Positions 12,601-22,621 of a DNA stretch of 64,000 nt are shown piece after piece. The DNA comes from Hydractinia symbiolongicarpus (Eukaryota; Cnidaria; Hydrozoa; Anthoathecata; Hydractiniidae). The stretch is taken from assembly GCF_029227915.1 (NCBI RefSeq), contig NC_079877.1, forward strand, positions 26,747,851 through 26,811,850. The letters are read 5' to 3'. Each line of letters opens with the position of its first letter. The first letter of the stretch is position 1. Position numbers and translations under genes: made by a program. The notes beneath the pieces were generated by a model. The model saw only the letters and a program-made list of their open reading frames with translations, did no database searches and was not told where the DNA came from.

Positions 12601-15600
12601 AGACCTTTCTCGTATTTATTAAAAATAAATATGTTGTTGTAATGGCGTTCAGAAAGATGGGTTTGCTATTTTTAAAATGTTAACTTGATTCGATCTCAAG
12701 AAATCTAATAACAGGGCAAAAATAGGTTGCTTTAGGTTTTTTGCCGACACCAGCTGGTGCATGAAAAAATAAACGATCGCGAAATTTGTTTTAGATGTTT
12801 TGCTGACGTAACAAATGTTTCTAAAATATTACACAAAATGTCAAATGTCAAATCTTACACAAAAAAAAAAGAAAAGCTTGCAAGGTGCAAAATCTATTGA
12901 TAAAAAGTTACAACAACGACACTCACAACATCGACACTCACAACACCAATACTCACAAAACCGACAGTAAGAACACCGACAGTCGCAACACGGATAATAA
13001 CAATGTCAGAAATAAAGCATCTCAAATATGTGCATCTTATAAGTGATTATGTTGAAAACCCTTAGTATTATATTCTGAAATGTCAAAAAGTTGGCCTGCA
13101 CAAATCAACAAAAATAAGTTCTTACCACATTGAGATATTGTCTTTCTCTTAAAAGCTTATACAAAAATATTAAAAAGTTATAGCTTAGAAAACATTAAAT
13201 GTAAATCTACAAAAATCAGTCATTTCAGTTGCACACCATTCTCTCCCACAAAAATGTACACCAAATGTAAAAATCAACAAATTAAAAACACCAAAATTTT
13301 CATTAATTTAATATAAGATATTGACGTAAAAGTAGTATCATTGACGTCGCGCCGTATTGTCAGAAAATTTAACATATTAGACATAACTTTTTTGGCGATA
13401 TCAAAGGGAAATGAACGCATCCACTTTGCCCGTCACGGACACACACACTCTATTATTATATAGATGCGTATGAAAAGAACTACTTACAAAATATATAGAT
13501 CATGCTTATTTTGATTTTTTAATAGAAATTGAAGTAATTTGTACTAGGTGAATCTAAAATTATAATATGCAAATTTTATAAACTTTAAGGGGGGCAGAAT
13601 TCAGTGAGGGGTACATGAAAATAATTACTTTACAAACACTATTCTTTCGAGTGTGAAATAGCTAAATGCCCAACTTGTTAAACTTGTTAACTGTGCCATA
13701 TGCTTTAAAAAGAATAATGTATTTCCAGACACAATTAATTGTATATCAATGAATTTATTATATATAGATATATATATAATTTATTATACAAACTATCTAA
13801 TCTTGACTAAGAATTTATAACAGCTGTCATCTTCAAACTCTAAAACAGGCTAAGTTTATTCCAACGTATATTCATCAGGATAGAATACATAAATATATAT
13901 TTGATTTGCAATGCTTTAGAAGCGTTAAATGATTTGGTGAACTGTCCGTTAACTGTATTAAGTACATGAAGAAATAATGCATTGCTTTATAATCATTTCT
14001 TCCCGTTGAAAATGTAGCCAAGCCAGGATATGTGTTGTCAACAGAGATTGAATCATTGCCCATTTCCTTGCATAGTTTCTTAGAAGTTAAATTAATTTTG
14101 GAAATAATTTTTTCCTCAATAGCATTTTTCATTTAGAGTATTGTCAAAACTATGGAGGTATTGTGGATATTTCTCTGGTATCCATCGCTTGTTTTAACTC
14201 TGAGTATTCTTTTCTCCGTAATAGCTACCAGTTTTATTAGCTTCTAAAAATGTTTCATCAGAAATATTTGTTGTATGTGGCAAAAATGTTTTCAAAAATA
14301 ACAATTTTTTACAAGATTCTTTTATTTTCTTTAACTGGATTTTTATGTGGTGACATGTAAAATTTTTTGTTGAAAATCACTGACGAAAATTGCAGACCAG
14401 TTTTGTTATATATTCTGGTAAGATGTTTTAAGTTTGTTGCGCTGCAACAGGTTCGACACTGTGCTTTTTTACTGCAATAAGCACCTTTTTGGTATGGCTT
14501 AAGTCTCAATTTAAAATCAAACTAGTGCATTTTCATTCTTTATACTTTTTTAACATGAAGCTAGCCTTTATATACAGTATATATTCACTACTTAAAAATT
14601 GAATTTTTTTTCTTTTTATTTATAGTCAATAAAAACGTTGTGATAATAACATGGCTGTTGGTTCATGAAAATGTAAATCATTAGTTATAGTTGATGTAAA
14701 CGCAGAGATTATAACATATGATTACTCTCAAATTATTTAGAAACATTTGTACAAATTTGGGGTGGCTTCCGCACATCATGATCACGTATCAATTATATTT
14801 TGTAGAAATTCAAAGATTTATACAAAAAATATAAACCGTCAACAATAAGAAATTATACGCTAGAATAATTTAATTTTCACTAGTTAGTTTTAGTTTTTTC
14901 TGTACATACATTACTATTCTCTAATAATAACTATACTGTATGTATGTATGTATATATTATGTATTCATGGGTTTCTCTCTCTATAAAATATTTAAACAAC
15001 CAACGCTTTTGCTAAATACATTCGGATTTTACTAAATACGTTCTAAATACTTTTAAGTTACTATATATCTATTATTATTTTTATTTTGACCCAAAAATAA
15101 AGTTTTAAACAGTTTTATTCTAGTTCGGTTCAATTTTTTATTGCCCTGTTTCCACCATTTTTATTTATTTTCCCGATATGCAACTCGCAGGTATTATTAG
15201 AGCAAGTGGAAGAAAGTAGTAAATTTGACACCCATTCAGATTGAGATGATGACCATTGTCAGATGGAGGAAAAACAGCCGGGGACGATGTTAAAGCTATA
15301 CAAATTGACTCGTTATTTAAAGATATGGAATACGAGAAAGTCTATTGCTGTAATTTATGAGCGGCAAAAAACCTTTATCGAGAAAAAGTTGCTACCATTT
15401 CGAAATTCGTTTCGTAATATAATAAAGAACATTGCCTTACCAAGTATTTGTTTCTCCAATTCGGGTGTCGAATGTTGAATCCGGTATCATAATATGCCCA
15501 TCCAGTTGCATCTATGAAGGTGGTATTATCCAGTTTACTGTTTCTATCCACAGACAACAATTCACATGTCTTTGTCGCTGTCTTGAAGTTAAAGGACTCG

Positions 15601-15839
15601 CATTGTATGTTGTAAACACAGTATTTTCCACAATCTTTGAAACTACAATTACTGTAACCTGTAATCGGTGTTATGTTCAGTTTTCTGTTTGCGACAATTT
15701 TTCGAAATAAAGCTGTCTTTCCATTCGAGGTTCTTTTTATTCCTAGTTGTTTATCTATTTGCGCATACCCTGTGCTTAATAATAACGCAAAAAAAACTGA
15801 AGTATATCTTGACAAAGTATAACAATCCATTCTTTTCAT
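9165..15839 (-). CDS. Secreted PAN - Cys-linker - ricin-like - PA14-like protein (five exons)
   Basis: Exons: 15839-15441, 12309-12216, 11955-11716, 10906-10703 and 9619-9165. Every junction has AG acceptors and GT donors, and the phases (0, 1, 1, 1) agree, giving 463 residues. The order is: signal peptide (about residues 1-26); PAN/apple-like domain (about 61-118, Cys at 65, 70, 74, 80 and 92); a short Cys-rich linker (134-164); a ricin-type beta-trefoil-like stretch (about 167-245) with the motif DGQQFVYD; an unrecognised exon (245-312); and a PA14-like domain (about 313-450) with the core FVPPITGSYIFYI. PAN, ricin-type and PA14 modules commonly bind carbohydrate or protein, so an extracellular adhesion or recognition role is likely but inferred. 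I chose the Met at 15839, with 15830 as an alternative; further upstream Mets would precede the hydrophobic stretch by about 28 residues. Confidence 0.75.
11146..11225. repeat. 80-bp intronic hairpin (foldback), unit 2
   Basis: Same 32-bp imperfect inverted arms as at 5472-5551, unchanged between the units, in the equivalent intron of the complete gene. Confidence 0.7.
12910..12994. repeat. Short minisatellite, about 15-bp unit
   Basis: Five to six degenerate copies of a CACAACACCGACACT-type unit inside the large intron between exons 1 and 2 of the PAN/PA14 gene. Confidence 0.6.
12995..15260. other. Intron 1 body, no gene seen
   Basis: AT-rich sequence between exon 2 (12216) and exon 1 (15441) of the PAN/PA14 gene. 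Apart from the Helitron fragment and a TATATA-rich stretch near 13755-13790, I see no coding or repeat structure. The open frames at 13875-14132 and 14309-14509 lack support. Confidence 0.45.
13400..13463 (-). mobile_element. Helitron 5' end fragment
   Basis: Read on the minus strand from 13463, the sequence starts TCTATATAATAATAGAG and continues into GTGTCCGTGACGGGC. This matches the 5' ends of the other Helitrons in the window. No 3' hairpin follows within a few hundred bases, so it is truncated or old. It sits in intron 1 of the PAN/PA14 gene. Confidence 0.45.
15441..15839 (-). CDS. Exon 1: signal peptide and PAN/apple domain
   Basis: 133 codons ending exactly in phase 0 at a TACTTG|GTAAGG donor. 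The N-terminus has a hydrophobic core (SVFFALLLSTGYA), typical of a signal peptide. The Cys spacing and the CESFNF motif, followed by a Cys twelve residues after the fourth, fit a PAN domain. The exon lies outside the tandem duplication, so only one copy exists. About 50 bp of the signal-peptide region reappears at 19794-19843. Confidence 0.75.
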
Positions 15840-16044
15840 CCACTTTGTTTGACAGATATCGTGCATGTGAAAAAAATAGGTTGGTGAAGTGTTTTTACAC
15901 AAAACATCTTCTTGCATCACCATGATGATCTATTCAGTAATTTTACTTTCATCATTGAAGTTCTTTTCAACCAATTATTGAAAGCATATAGTGCTATGGT
16001 AAGATAAACTTGTTTACATAATTTATTTATATGACTTAAGCTAA

Positions 16045-16124
16045 GGCGCCACGAGGAACATTTTCATGCGCGTGCTATGCAACATGTCCCATAGCATGCG
16101 CATGAAAATGTTTCTCGTGGCGCC
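16045..16124. repeat. Left-end 80-bp palindrome of the Harbinger dimer
   Basis: GGCGCCACGAGGAACATTTT pairs with AAAATGTTTCTCGTGGCGCC across a loop of about 11 bp. The outer arm is the terminal inverted repeat itself. The inner arm is repeated at the middle junction (to about 17925). Confidence 0.85.
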
Positions 16125-16231
16125 ACATCTTATTTGCTGCAAGATTATTTCGAAAATCGAAGTTAAAAAATCATGCTCAAAGGGTATACCGTATCCTTAA
16201 GTTTTTTATTGAGTTCATGTGTGATTAAAAT

Positions 16232-17365
16232 ATGGCAGGAATAAACAGAGAAGTTATTTTAGCTTTACTTTTGTTGGACGAAGAAGAAGAGGAAGATCGT
16301 GAAGAACCACCAAGAAATTGCTGGGTGCAACCGTGGCTTGGGAATAGAGAGTGTCTTGGCGCTTTTCATACAATCTTCAACGAAATAAAAAACGATGAGA
16401 AGAAATGTAGAGGGTATATACGTATGAATAACGCTCAATTCGAATACCTAGTCGGTCTTCTTTCTGAGGATTTGCAGAAACAAGATACAAATATGAGGAA
16501 TTCTATCACACCAGCTGAGCTCGTTTGCGTGGCCCTACGTTACTTAGCGACTGGTGAGACTTTCAGGTCTTTAGAATTTCAATTCAGAGTGTCAAGAAAA
16601 AGAATTTCAGCAGCTGTTATGGAGGTATCTGAAGCTATCATAAAGAGGTTGGGTCCAACCTTCCTTTCAACTCCGAAAACACAGGGGGAATGGCTAGATA
16701 TCTCCAGAAAGTTCAATGAGCGTTGGAACTTCCCAAATGGATTAGGTGCTCTCGATGGGAAGCATATCGTCATTCAGCAGCCCCCAAATTCAGGGTCTCA
16801 TTACCGAAGCTATAAAGGGACAGACAGTGTAGTGCTCATGGCTCTTGTCGGGCCAGAATATGAGTTTCTTTATGTGGAAGTTGGAGCGAACGGTAGAAAT
16901 TCTGATGGAGGTATATGGGACCAATGTAATTTAAAGAAGGCGCTAGACAGTGGATCGCTAAATTTACCAGAGGTTTGCAATTTACCAGGTCGAAACAACA
17001 AAGTGCCGTATGTGATAACAGGAGATGATGCGTTTCCTCTTAAGAATTACCTGATGAAGCCTTATCCACAAAAAAATCTGACAGTAAACAAACGCATCTT
17101 CAATTATCGACTGTCACGAAAGAGAAGAATTTCTGAAAACGGATTTGGGATATTGGCAAATCGGTGGCGCATTTTTCGTCGACCTATAAACTTAGAACCA
17201 GAAAAGGTTTCTACCATCACAATGGCAACAGTGGCATTGCATAACTGGCAGAGGAGCAAAAGTTCTGTGGGCAAAATTGAGCTACCAATTGGTCTTGTCG
17301 ACCGAGAGAATGAGCGTGGTGAAATTATCGAAGGTGCTTGGAGAGAACATACTCGAACATTCTAG
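16232..17365 (+). CDS. Harbinger (HARBI1-like) DDE transposase, copy 1
   Basis: 377 residues in one exon. It cuts and pastes the surrounding element, acting in the nucleus. An acidic N-terminus (DEEEEED, about residues 16-22) precedes a helical region with a helix-turn-helix-like segment (ITPAELVCVALRYLATG, then FRVSRKRISAAV). The DDE_Tnp_4 nuclease core follows: catalytic Asp in GALDGKHIV, second Asp in ITGDDAFPL, and Glu in SENGFGILANRW. All three are present and the frame is intact, so the protein could be active. The ATG is the first Met after an in-frame stop-rich leader. The length is normal for HARBI1-type transposases (about 350-400). Confidence 0.93.
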   Translation: MAGINREVILALLLLDEEEEEDREEPPRNCWVQPWLGNRECLGAFHTIFNEIKNDEKKCRGYIRMNNAQFEYLVGLLSEDLQKQDTNMRNSITPAELVCVALRYLATGETFRSLEFQFRVSRKRISAAVMEVSEAIIKRLGPTFLSTPKTQGEWLDISRKFNERWNFPNGLGALDGKHIVIQQPPNSGSHYRSYKGTDSVVLMALVGPEYEFLYVEVGANGRNSDGGIWDQCNLKKALDSGSLNLPEVCNLPGRNNKVPYVITGDDAFPLKNYLMKPYPQKNLTVNKRIFNYRLSRKRRISENGFGILANRWRIFRRPINLEPEKVSTITMATVALHNWQRSKSSVGKIELPIGLVDRENERGEIIEGAWREHTRTF

Positions 17366-17542
17366 AAAATCACAGCTATACGCCCCCTCAAATTCAGTGA
17401 CAAGGTCTATTTTCGCAGCTTCTTTTTTGTCTTTATTTTTGTAATATATATTCCCACTGTCCCATAACGTTGGGTTCGCTTTATAAAAGTTTATTAAAGT
17501 AACTTTCTCCTCGTCTGATAGTTTTTTCTTTTCATCCGCCAT
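17282..17542 (-). CDS. Truncated MADF (Myb/SANT-like) protein of Harbinger, copy 1
   Basis: The first roughly 55 residues resemble the start of a MADF domain (LINFYKANPTLWD, then YKNKDKKEAAK). Harbinger elements usually encode such a second DNA-binding protein that recruits the transposase. After about residue 57 the frame runs antisense through the end of the transposase gene and no longer looks like MADF; the second half of the domain is missing. A donor-like GTATGT lies near 17350, so an intron to an unseen exon is possible, but truncation is simpler. The gene is convergent with the transposase. Confidence 0.5.
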   Translation of the reverse strand: MADEKKKLSDEEKVTLINFYKANPTLWDSGNIYYKNKDKKEAAKIDLVTEFEGAYSCDFLECSSMFSPSTFDNFTTLILSVDKTNW

Positions 17543-17846
17543 TTTTGCTATTTTCTCACTAGCTACTCTTCACTTGTAGTTCAACTTCTCAAGAAAAAAA
17601 CTTGTTTATATCTTTCTGTGATTTGATTGGTCAATAAAATAATGCCTCAAATAATTTTGTAAAATATTTGTTGCAGAAGGTGGGGACACGTGCAACATTT
17701 GCTCCACAACAAATTTTTCAGCACATTTTGTCCCCGGAGCACGGGAGCAAAATAGATTCAGATCTATTTTGTCCCCGAAGTTGTGGAGCAAAATGTTTGC
17801 TCCATGCAACATTTTTTTGCTGCATTGCAGTGAAAAATAGGCATGG

Positions 17847-17925
17847 GACACGAGTAATTTTTTTTATGCGCGTGCTATGCAGCAATGTTGCATAGCATGC
17901 GCATGAAAATGTTTCTCGTGGCGCC
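17847..17925. repeat. Middle junction palindrome of the Harbinger dimer
   Basis: The left half (ATGCGCGTGCTATGCAGC) matches the inner half of the right-end palindrome at about 19668. The right half (CATGCGCATGAAAATGTTTC) matches the inner half of the left-end palindrome. The junction is thus a hybrid of the two ends, as expected from recombination at palindrome centres. Confidence 0.75.
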
Positions 17926-18032
17926 ACATCTTATTTGCTGCAAGATTATTTCGAAAATCGAAGTTAAAAAATCATGCTCAAAGGGTATACCGTATCCTTA
18001 AGTTTTTTATTGAGTTCATGTGTGATTAAAAT

Positions 18033-19166
18033 ATGGCAGGAATAAACAGAGAAGTTATTTTAGCTTTACTTTTGTTGGACGAAGAAGAAGAGGAAGATCG
18101 TGAAGAACCACCAAGAAATTGCTGGGTGCAACCGTGGCTTGGGAATAGAGAGTGTCTTGGCGCTTTTCATACAATCTTCAACGAAATAAAAAACGATGAG
18201 AAGAAATGTAGAGGGTATATACGTATGAATAACGCTCAATTCGAATACCTAGTCGGTCTTCTTTCTGAGGATTTGCAGAAACAAGATACAAATATGAGGA
18301 ATTCTATCACACCAGCTGAGCTCGTTTGCGTGGCCCTACGTTACTTAGCGACTGGTGAGACTTTCAGGTCTTTAGAATTTCAATTCAGAGTGTCAAGAAA
18401 AAGAATTTCAGCAGCTGTTATGGAGGTATCTGAAGCTATCATAAAGAGGTTGGGTCCAACCTTCCTTTCAACTCCGAAAACACAGGGGGAATGGCTAGAT
18501 ATCTCCAGAAAGTTCAATGAGCGTTGGAACTTCCCAAATGGATTAGGTGCTCTCGATGGGAAGCATATCGTCATTCAGCAGCCCCCAAATTCAGGGTCTC
18601 ATTACCGAAACTATAAAGGGACAGACAGTGTAGTGCTCATGGCTCTTGTCGGGCCAGAATATGAGTTTCTTTATGTGGAAGTTGGAGCGAACGGTAGAAA
18701 TTCTGATGGAGGTATATGGGACCAATGTAATTTAAAGAAGGCGCTAGACAGTGGATCGCTAAATTTACCAGAGGTTTGCAATTTACCAGGTCGAAACAAC
18801 AAAGTGCCGTATGTGATAACAGGAGATGATGCGTTTCCTCTTAAGAATTACCTGATGAAGCCTTATCCACAAAAAAATCTGACAGTAAACAAACGCATCT
18901 TCAATTATCGACTGTCACGAAAGAGAAGAATTTCTGAAAACGGATTTGGGATATTGGCAAATCGGTGGCGCATTTTTCGTCGACCTATAAACTTAGAACC
19001 AGAAAAGGTTTCTACCATCACAATGGCAACAGTGGCATTGCATAACTGGCAGAGGAGCAAAAGTTCTGTGGGCAAAATTGAGCTACCAATTGGTCTTGTC
19101 GACCGAGAGAATGAGCGTGGTGAAATTATCGAAGGTGCTTGGAGAGAACATACTCGAACATTCTAG
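18033..19166 (+). CDS. Harbinger (HARBI1-like) DDE transposase, copy 2
   Basis: 377 residues, identical to copy 1 except for one Ser to Asn change in the motif HYR(S/N)YKG after the first catalytic Asp. The three catalytic acidic residues and the HTH-like region are unchanged. It lies 1801 bp downstream in the same orientation, between the middle palindrome and the right terminal repeat, so either copy could supply transposase for the whole dimer. The near identity indicates a recent dimerisation or gene conversion. Confidence 0.93.
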   Translation: MAGINREVILALLLLDEEEEEDREEPPRNCWVQPWLGNRECLGAFHTIFNEIKNDEKKCRGYIRMNNAQFEYLVGLLSEDLQKQDTNMRNSITPAELVCVALRYLATGETFRSLEFQFRVSRKRISAAVMEVSEAIIKRLGPTFLSTPKTQGEWLDISRKFNERWNFPNGLGALDGKHIVIQQPPNSGSHYRNYKGTDSVVLMALVGPEYEFLYVEVGANGRNSDGGIWDQCNLKKALDSGSLNLPEVCNLPGRNNKVPYVITGDDAFPLKNYLMKPYPQKNLTVNKRIFNYRLSRKRRISENGFGILANRWRIFRRPINLEPEKVSTITMATVALHNWQRSKSSVGKIELPIGLVDRENERGEIIEGAWREHTRTF

Positions 19167-19343
19167 AAAATCACAGCTATACGCCCCCTCAAATTCAGTG
19201 ACAAGGTCTATTTTCGCAGCTTCTTTTTTGTCTTTATTTTTGTAATATATATTCCCACTGTCCCATAACGTTGGGTTCGCTTTATAAAAGTTTATTAAAG
19301 TAACTTTCTCCTCGTCTGATAGTTTTTTCTTTTCATCCGCCAT
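19083..19343 (-). CDS. Truncated MADF (Myb/SANT-like) protein of Harbinger, copy 2
   Basis: Same sequence and same truncation as at 17282-17542. As both units share the break, it predates the dimer. Confidence 0.5.
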   Translation of the reverse strand: MADEKKKLSDEEKVTLINFYKANPTLWDSGNIYYKNKDKKEAAKIDLVTEFEGAYSCDFLECSSMFSPSTFDNFTTLILSVDKTNW

Positions 19344-19793
19344 TTTCGCTATTTTCTCACTAGCTACTCTTCACTTGCAGTTCAACTTCTCAAGAAAAAA
19401 ACTTGTTTATATCTTTCTGTGATTTGATTGGTCAATAAAATAATGCCTCAAATAATTTTGTAAAATATTTGTTGCAGAAGGTGGGGACACGTGCAACATT
19501 TGCTCCACAACAAATTTTTCAGCACATTTTGTCCCCGGAGCACGGGAGCAAAATAGATTCAGATCTATTTTGTCCCCGAAGTTGTGGAGCAAAATGTTTG
19601 CTCCATGCAACATTTTTTTGCTGCATTGCAGTGAAAAATAGGCATGGGACACGAGTAATTTTTTTTATGCGCGTGCTATGCAGCAATGTTGCATAGCACG
19701 CGCATGAAAATGTTCCTCGTGGCGCCTTAGCTTTATAATGGTCATTATTAACTGTTTTTAACTGATATCTATTTTTAACCGATGTACAGCCCG

Positions 19794-19843
19794 GTATAAC
19801 GCAAAGAAAAATGAAGTATATCTCAACAAGGTATAACAGTCAT
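19794..19843 (-). pseudogene. Possible remnant of a PAN-gene signal-peptide exon
   Basis: About 50 bp (TAACGCAAAGAAAAATGAAG, then TATATCTCAACAAGGTATAAC) closely resembles 15780-15830, the start of exon 1 of the PAN/PA14 gene. An in-frame stop soon follows the ATG equivalent, and no PAN sequence continues. It may be a leftover of an exon-1 duplication on the far side of the Harbinger insertion. Confidence 0.35.
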
Positions 19844-19849
19844 GGTATA

Positions 19850-22270
19850 ACATTGTCGGAGAATCGGTAAAACATAGCTAGATACATACATACAGACGCA
19901 CAAATCAAGTTAAAACAAGAAAACCGCCCGGTTTGATCATACATTTATATTGTACGCATACTTTATACTTAAATATTTATTGATTATATATCTGTTTATA
20001 TATCTTGTATCTATGGCAACGTTCTTGTTTATATGGAACTGTTGTATAATTTTTATTTTACTTGAGAATGGGTGTATGATGCCCGAAACGTCGTAAAAAA
20101 TTGTTTTAATTTGTACACATACACATGAAGACCAAGTTTTAATATAAAATATTGCCAATTCTCGTGTAAAAACAACAGCTGTTTGAACACTCACGCAACA
20201 CTATGATCATAAATAATTAAAATGTATTTAATATACAATGATAAAATATAAATCTACTGAGTTCATTATTTTTTGTATACTATATAAAGTTACACGATAA
20301 TAAGAAAACAACAAAAAAACGCTGCTATACGCAAAAAAACAATACATAAACAAAAACTGTCGGTCAATATAGCGCACTATTTGTGGTGGCTTTGATTTTG
20401 ATACTATTTGCGCCCCTTTTGAATTTTTGTTACCACCATGACAGAACGCAGCCCCGCCCATACCAAAAAACAGCCAGAAATGTTGATAATTTTTATTCAA
20501 TTTTATATAAATTATTCATCGAAACAACGAGCAACATCGCCGGGGTGTAGCCAGAAAAAAATTAACCTTAGTCGAACCATTGACCCGCAGGATCAACATC
20601 ACAACGCAGAACATAAAATACATTAAAATCTTTATAATCAAGGTTATAATCAAACCAGCAATAAGACAACACAACATCTAACGTTTTTTATAGATTGAAA
20701 TTTATTAAAGCAATAATTAAAATGTTCATTTTTCTTTCTTCATATTTAGCACCAAAATAAAGTTTTCTGCAGATTGGAGGTCATTAAAAAATAACCAAAT
20801 CAAAATTTTCTTTCTTTATAAATATAATAAAAAATTCAATATAATGAAATAGAACCATGGACAAAATGCCTTCATACAAATCATTAAAAACCCTCGTGTC
20901 AATAATACGTTCAACACATCGTGTTACAAGCATTAAAATTATGGGCATAGTTGGGATTATTAGTTAAGTAAGGAACATTCGTGCGTAAAAATTTTAACCT
21001 ACTTTTGGAAAATTTGTAAAAATATGTTACGTTTGATTCGATTCATCATGTTTCAGAAGAAATAATGTACAAATCATGAATTACAGACAACTAAATTTAA
21101 GCAATGAGAAGAACAAGGATATGTATTAAGCTAATCTGTTTTGCTATAAAATGTTAGCATGACAACTATTAATTTTAACAGATACATTGCCAGCATCGTC
21201 ATAACATTGACCTTATCAAATCTGTACATATATCAAGAGAAAGTTCATAAGGTGTTTAAAATGACCTTTGAAAAAGACAAACCTGAGAGCCTTCACTACA
21301 ATGAATAAACCTTAAGACGTCCCTCGGAAGTTTCAATGGGAAGAATAATCTTGATCACTGAGGTGTGGAGCTTGTCGTAGTGAGTGCCTACATTATATTT
21401 CCCAATACCGTTAAAAAAACCTGAAGGGAATGAATCTACCAATGCTCTGCAGATAAAACTTGTTTAGGTTTAATATGTTTTGATTTCGAAATTCCTTTGA
21501 CCAAAAAGATTAAAAGTTAAAGGTTTCCTTTTTACAAATGGAAGAAGTCTCGTCATTAGTGCTAGAAGTACCACATTGATTAACTAACGTTTGGGTTAAT
21601 GCAAAAGGAACAACTTCGAGATGATACACACGTTTCCTTTTCCTTTTTTTTTCTGCTTTGTTATCATAACGTGTGACAACCTAGCTTAAAATATTGAGAA
21701 GAACACTTTAACGTAACTTTACTCAAAGTTAAAGAAACTGAATGATTTAGGTTTAAATTGCCCAGAATGTTTGTCATTATCGCAAAATAAAGTAGGTACT
21801 GGTTGTAAATTTTTATTTGAAGGCAGATGAGGAAAAATCTTCTGAATTAAAACCATCTTGAATTATAGCTGACCACAATAAGGATAAAAAGTTAAAATAT
21901 TTCTCTTAAATAAACTGTTATAAAGGCTTATAAGAATAGCTTTATTCTGTGTAGCTACAAGATCTGCTGTCTACATAGAGTTACAGAAGAGGATGAATAG
22001 CTAGCTAACTGAAAACTTAAAAGTGCTTGCTACAAAGGAAAACAAATCTGAAGATTTACATACAGATACAAAAATTGGATGGTTCGAGTATAGAGAAATT
22101 TTATGAAGCTCTATAGAAGTTATAAAGCTAAATAGGGATCCACGTTTGACAGCAACATCATGCTTTCTTCACCTTCACAACTTTGCTAGCCTTGTTTTTT
22201 TTTTGTTTTTTTTTGTTTCTTGACTTTCTTGCGTATGTTCTATAGCCATACATGGAGCAAATTTTTATGG
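19850..22270. other. Gene-free AT-rich region
   Basis: No gene can be supported. Around 20065-20093 the sequence ends in GCCCGAAACGTCG, a motif I associate with 3' ends of Penelope-like or other retroelements, but no reverse transcriptase is nearby. The short open frames at 19937-20626 lack support. Confidence 0.4.
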
Positions 22271-22274
22271 TTAA

Positions 22275-22400
22275 GTTTGCGACATTTAAGGTTAACGTGC
22301 GACATTTATGCGATGTTGCGACATTTATGGATGATTGCGACATTTATGGTTGATGTTGCGACCTTTATGATTAATTGTGACATTTATGGTTGGTTGTGAC
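22275..22400. repeat. Minisatellite with GCGACATTTATGG unit
   Basis: Six or seven degenerate copies of a roughly 20-bp unit centred on TGCGACATTTATGGTTGAT, just after a GTTTTTTTT stretch. The minus-strand frame here (22158-22343) only reflects the repeat. Confidence 0.65.
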
Positions 22401-22500
22401 AAAAAAAAAAAACCTAGTTTTTACAACCTTGTTGCATGTGAATCTCTATAAAATAATCCTGGCTTTTTACAAAACAAAACAAAATAGCTACCTGTTAAAA

Positions 22501-22621
22501 AATACAATATAAACTGCTTTAATTATCTTTTTCGAGAAATATTACCCTCGGTCAGCGTACCGACCTCGCAAGATCAATCTACACATTTGACCTTGTATAA
22601 TATTTCTCGGTATATTGTATT
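22501..22621. repeat. Interrupted inverted repeat
   Basis: Inner arms CGAGAAATATTA (22533-22544) and TAATATTTCTCG (22598-22609) and outer arms AATACAATATA and TATATTGTATT (22611-22621) are nested, with about 20 bp more on the left. The centre also contains CCTCGGTC and CGACCTCG. It could be a short MITE. Confidence 0.45.

Larger units (their letters stand above)
16039..19732 (+). mobile_element. PIF/Harbinger DNA transposon, head-to-tail dimer with TTA target duplication
   Basis: The left end AGCTAAGGCGCCACGAGG at 16039 is the reverse complement of the right end at 19732, giving terminal inverted repeats of about 40 bp. They are flanked by TTA at 16036-16038 and 19733-19735, the typical 3-bp Harbinger target duplication. 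Inside are two direct units offset by 1801 bp, each with an intact transposase and a truncated MADF frame. The two units differ at only a handful of positions I can see. Each end, and the middle junction, is an imperfect palindrome of about 80 bp. Confidence 0.9.

Noticed and set aside
20065-20093. Penelope-like 3' end motif (GCCCGAAACGTCG)
   Set aside because: The motif is suggestive only; no reverse transcriptase or other element sequence is nearby, so I did not call an element.
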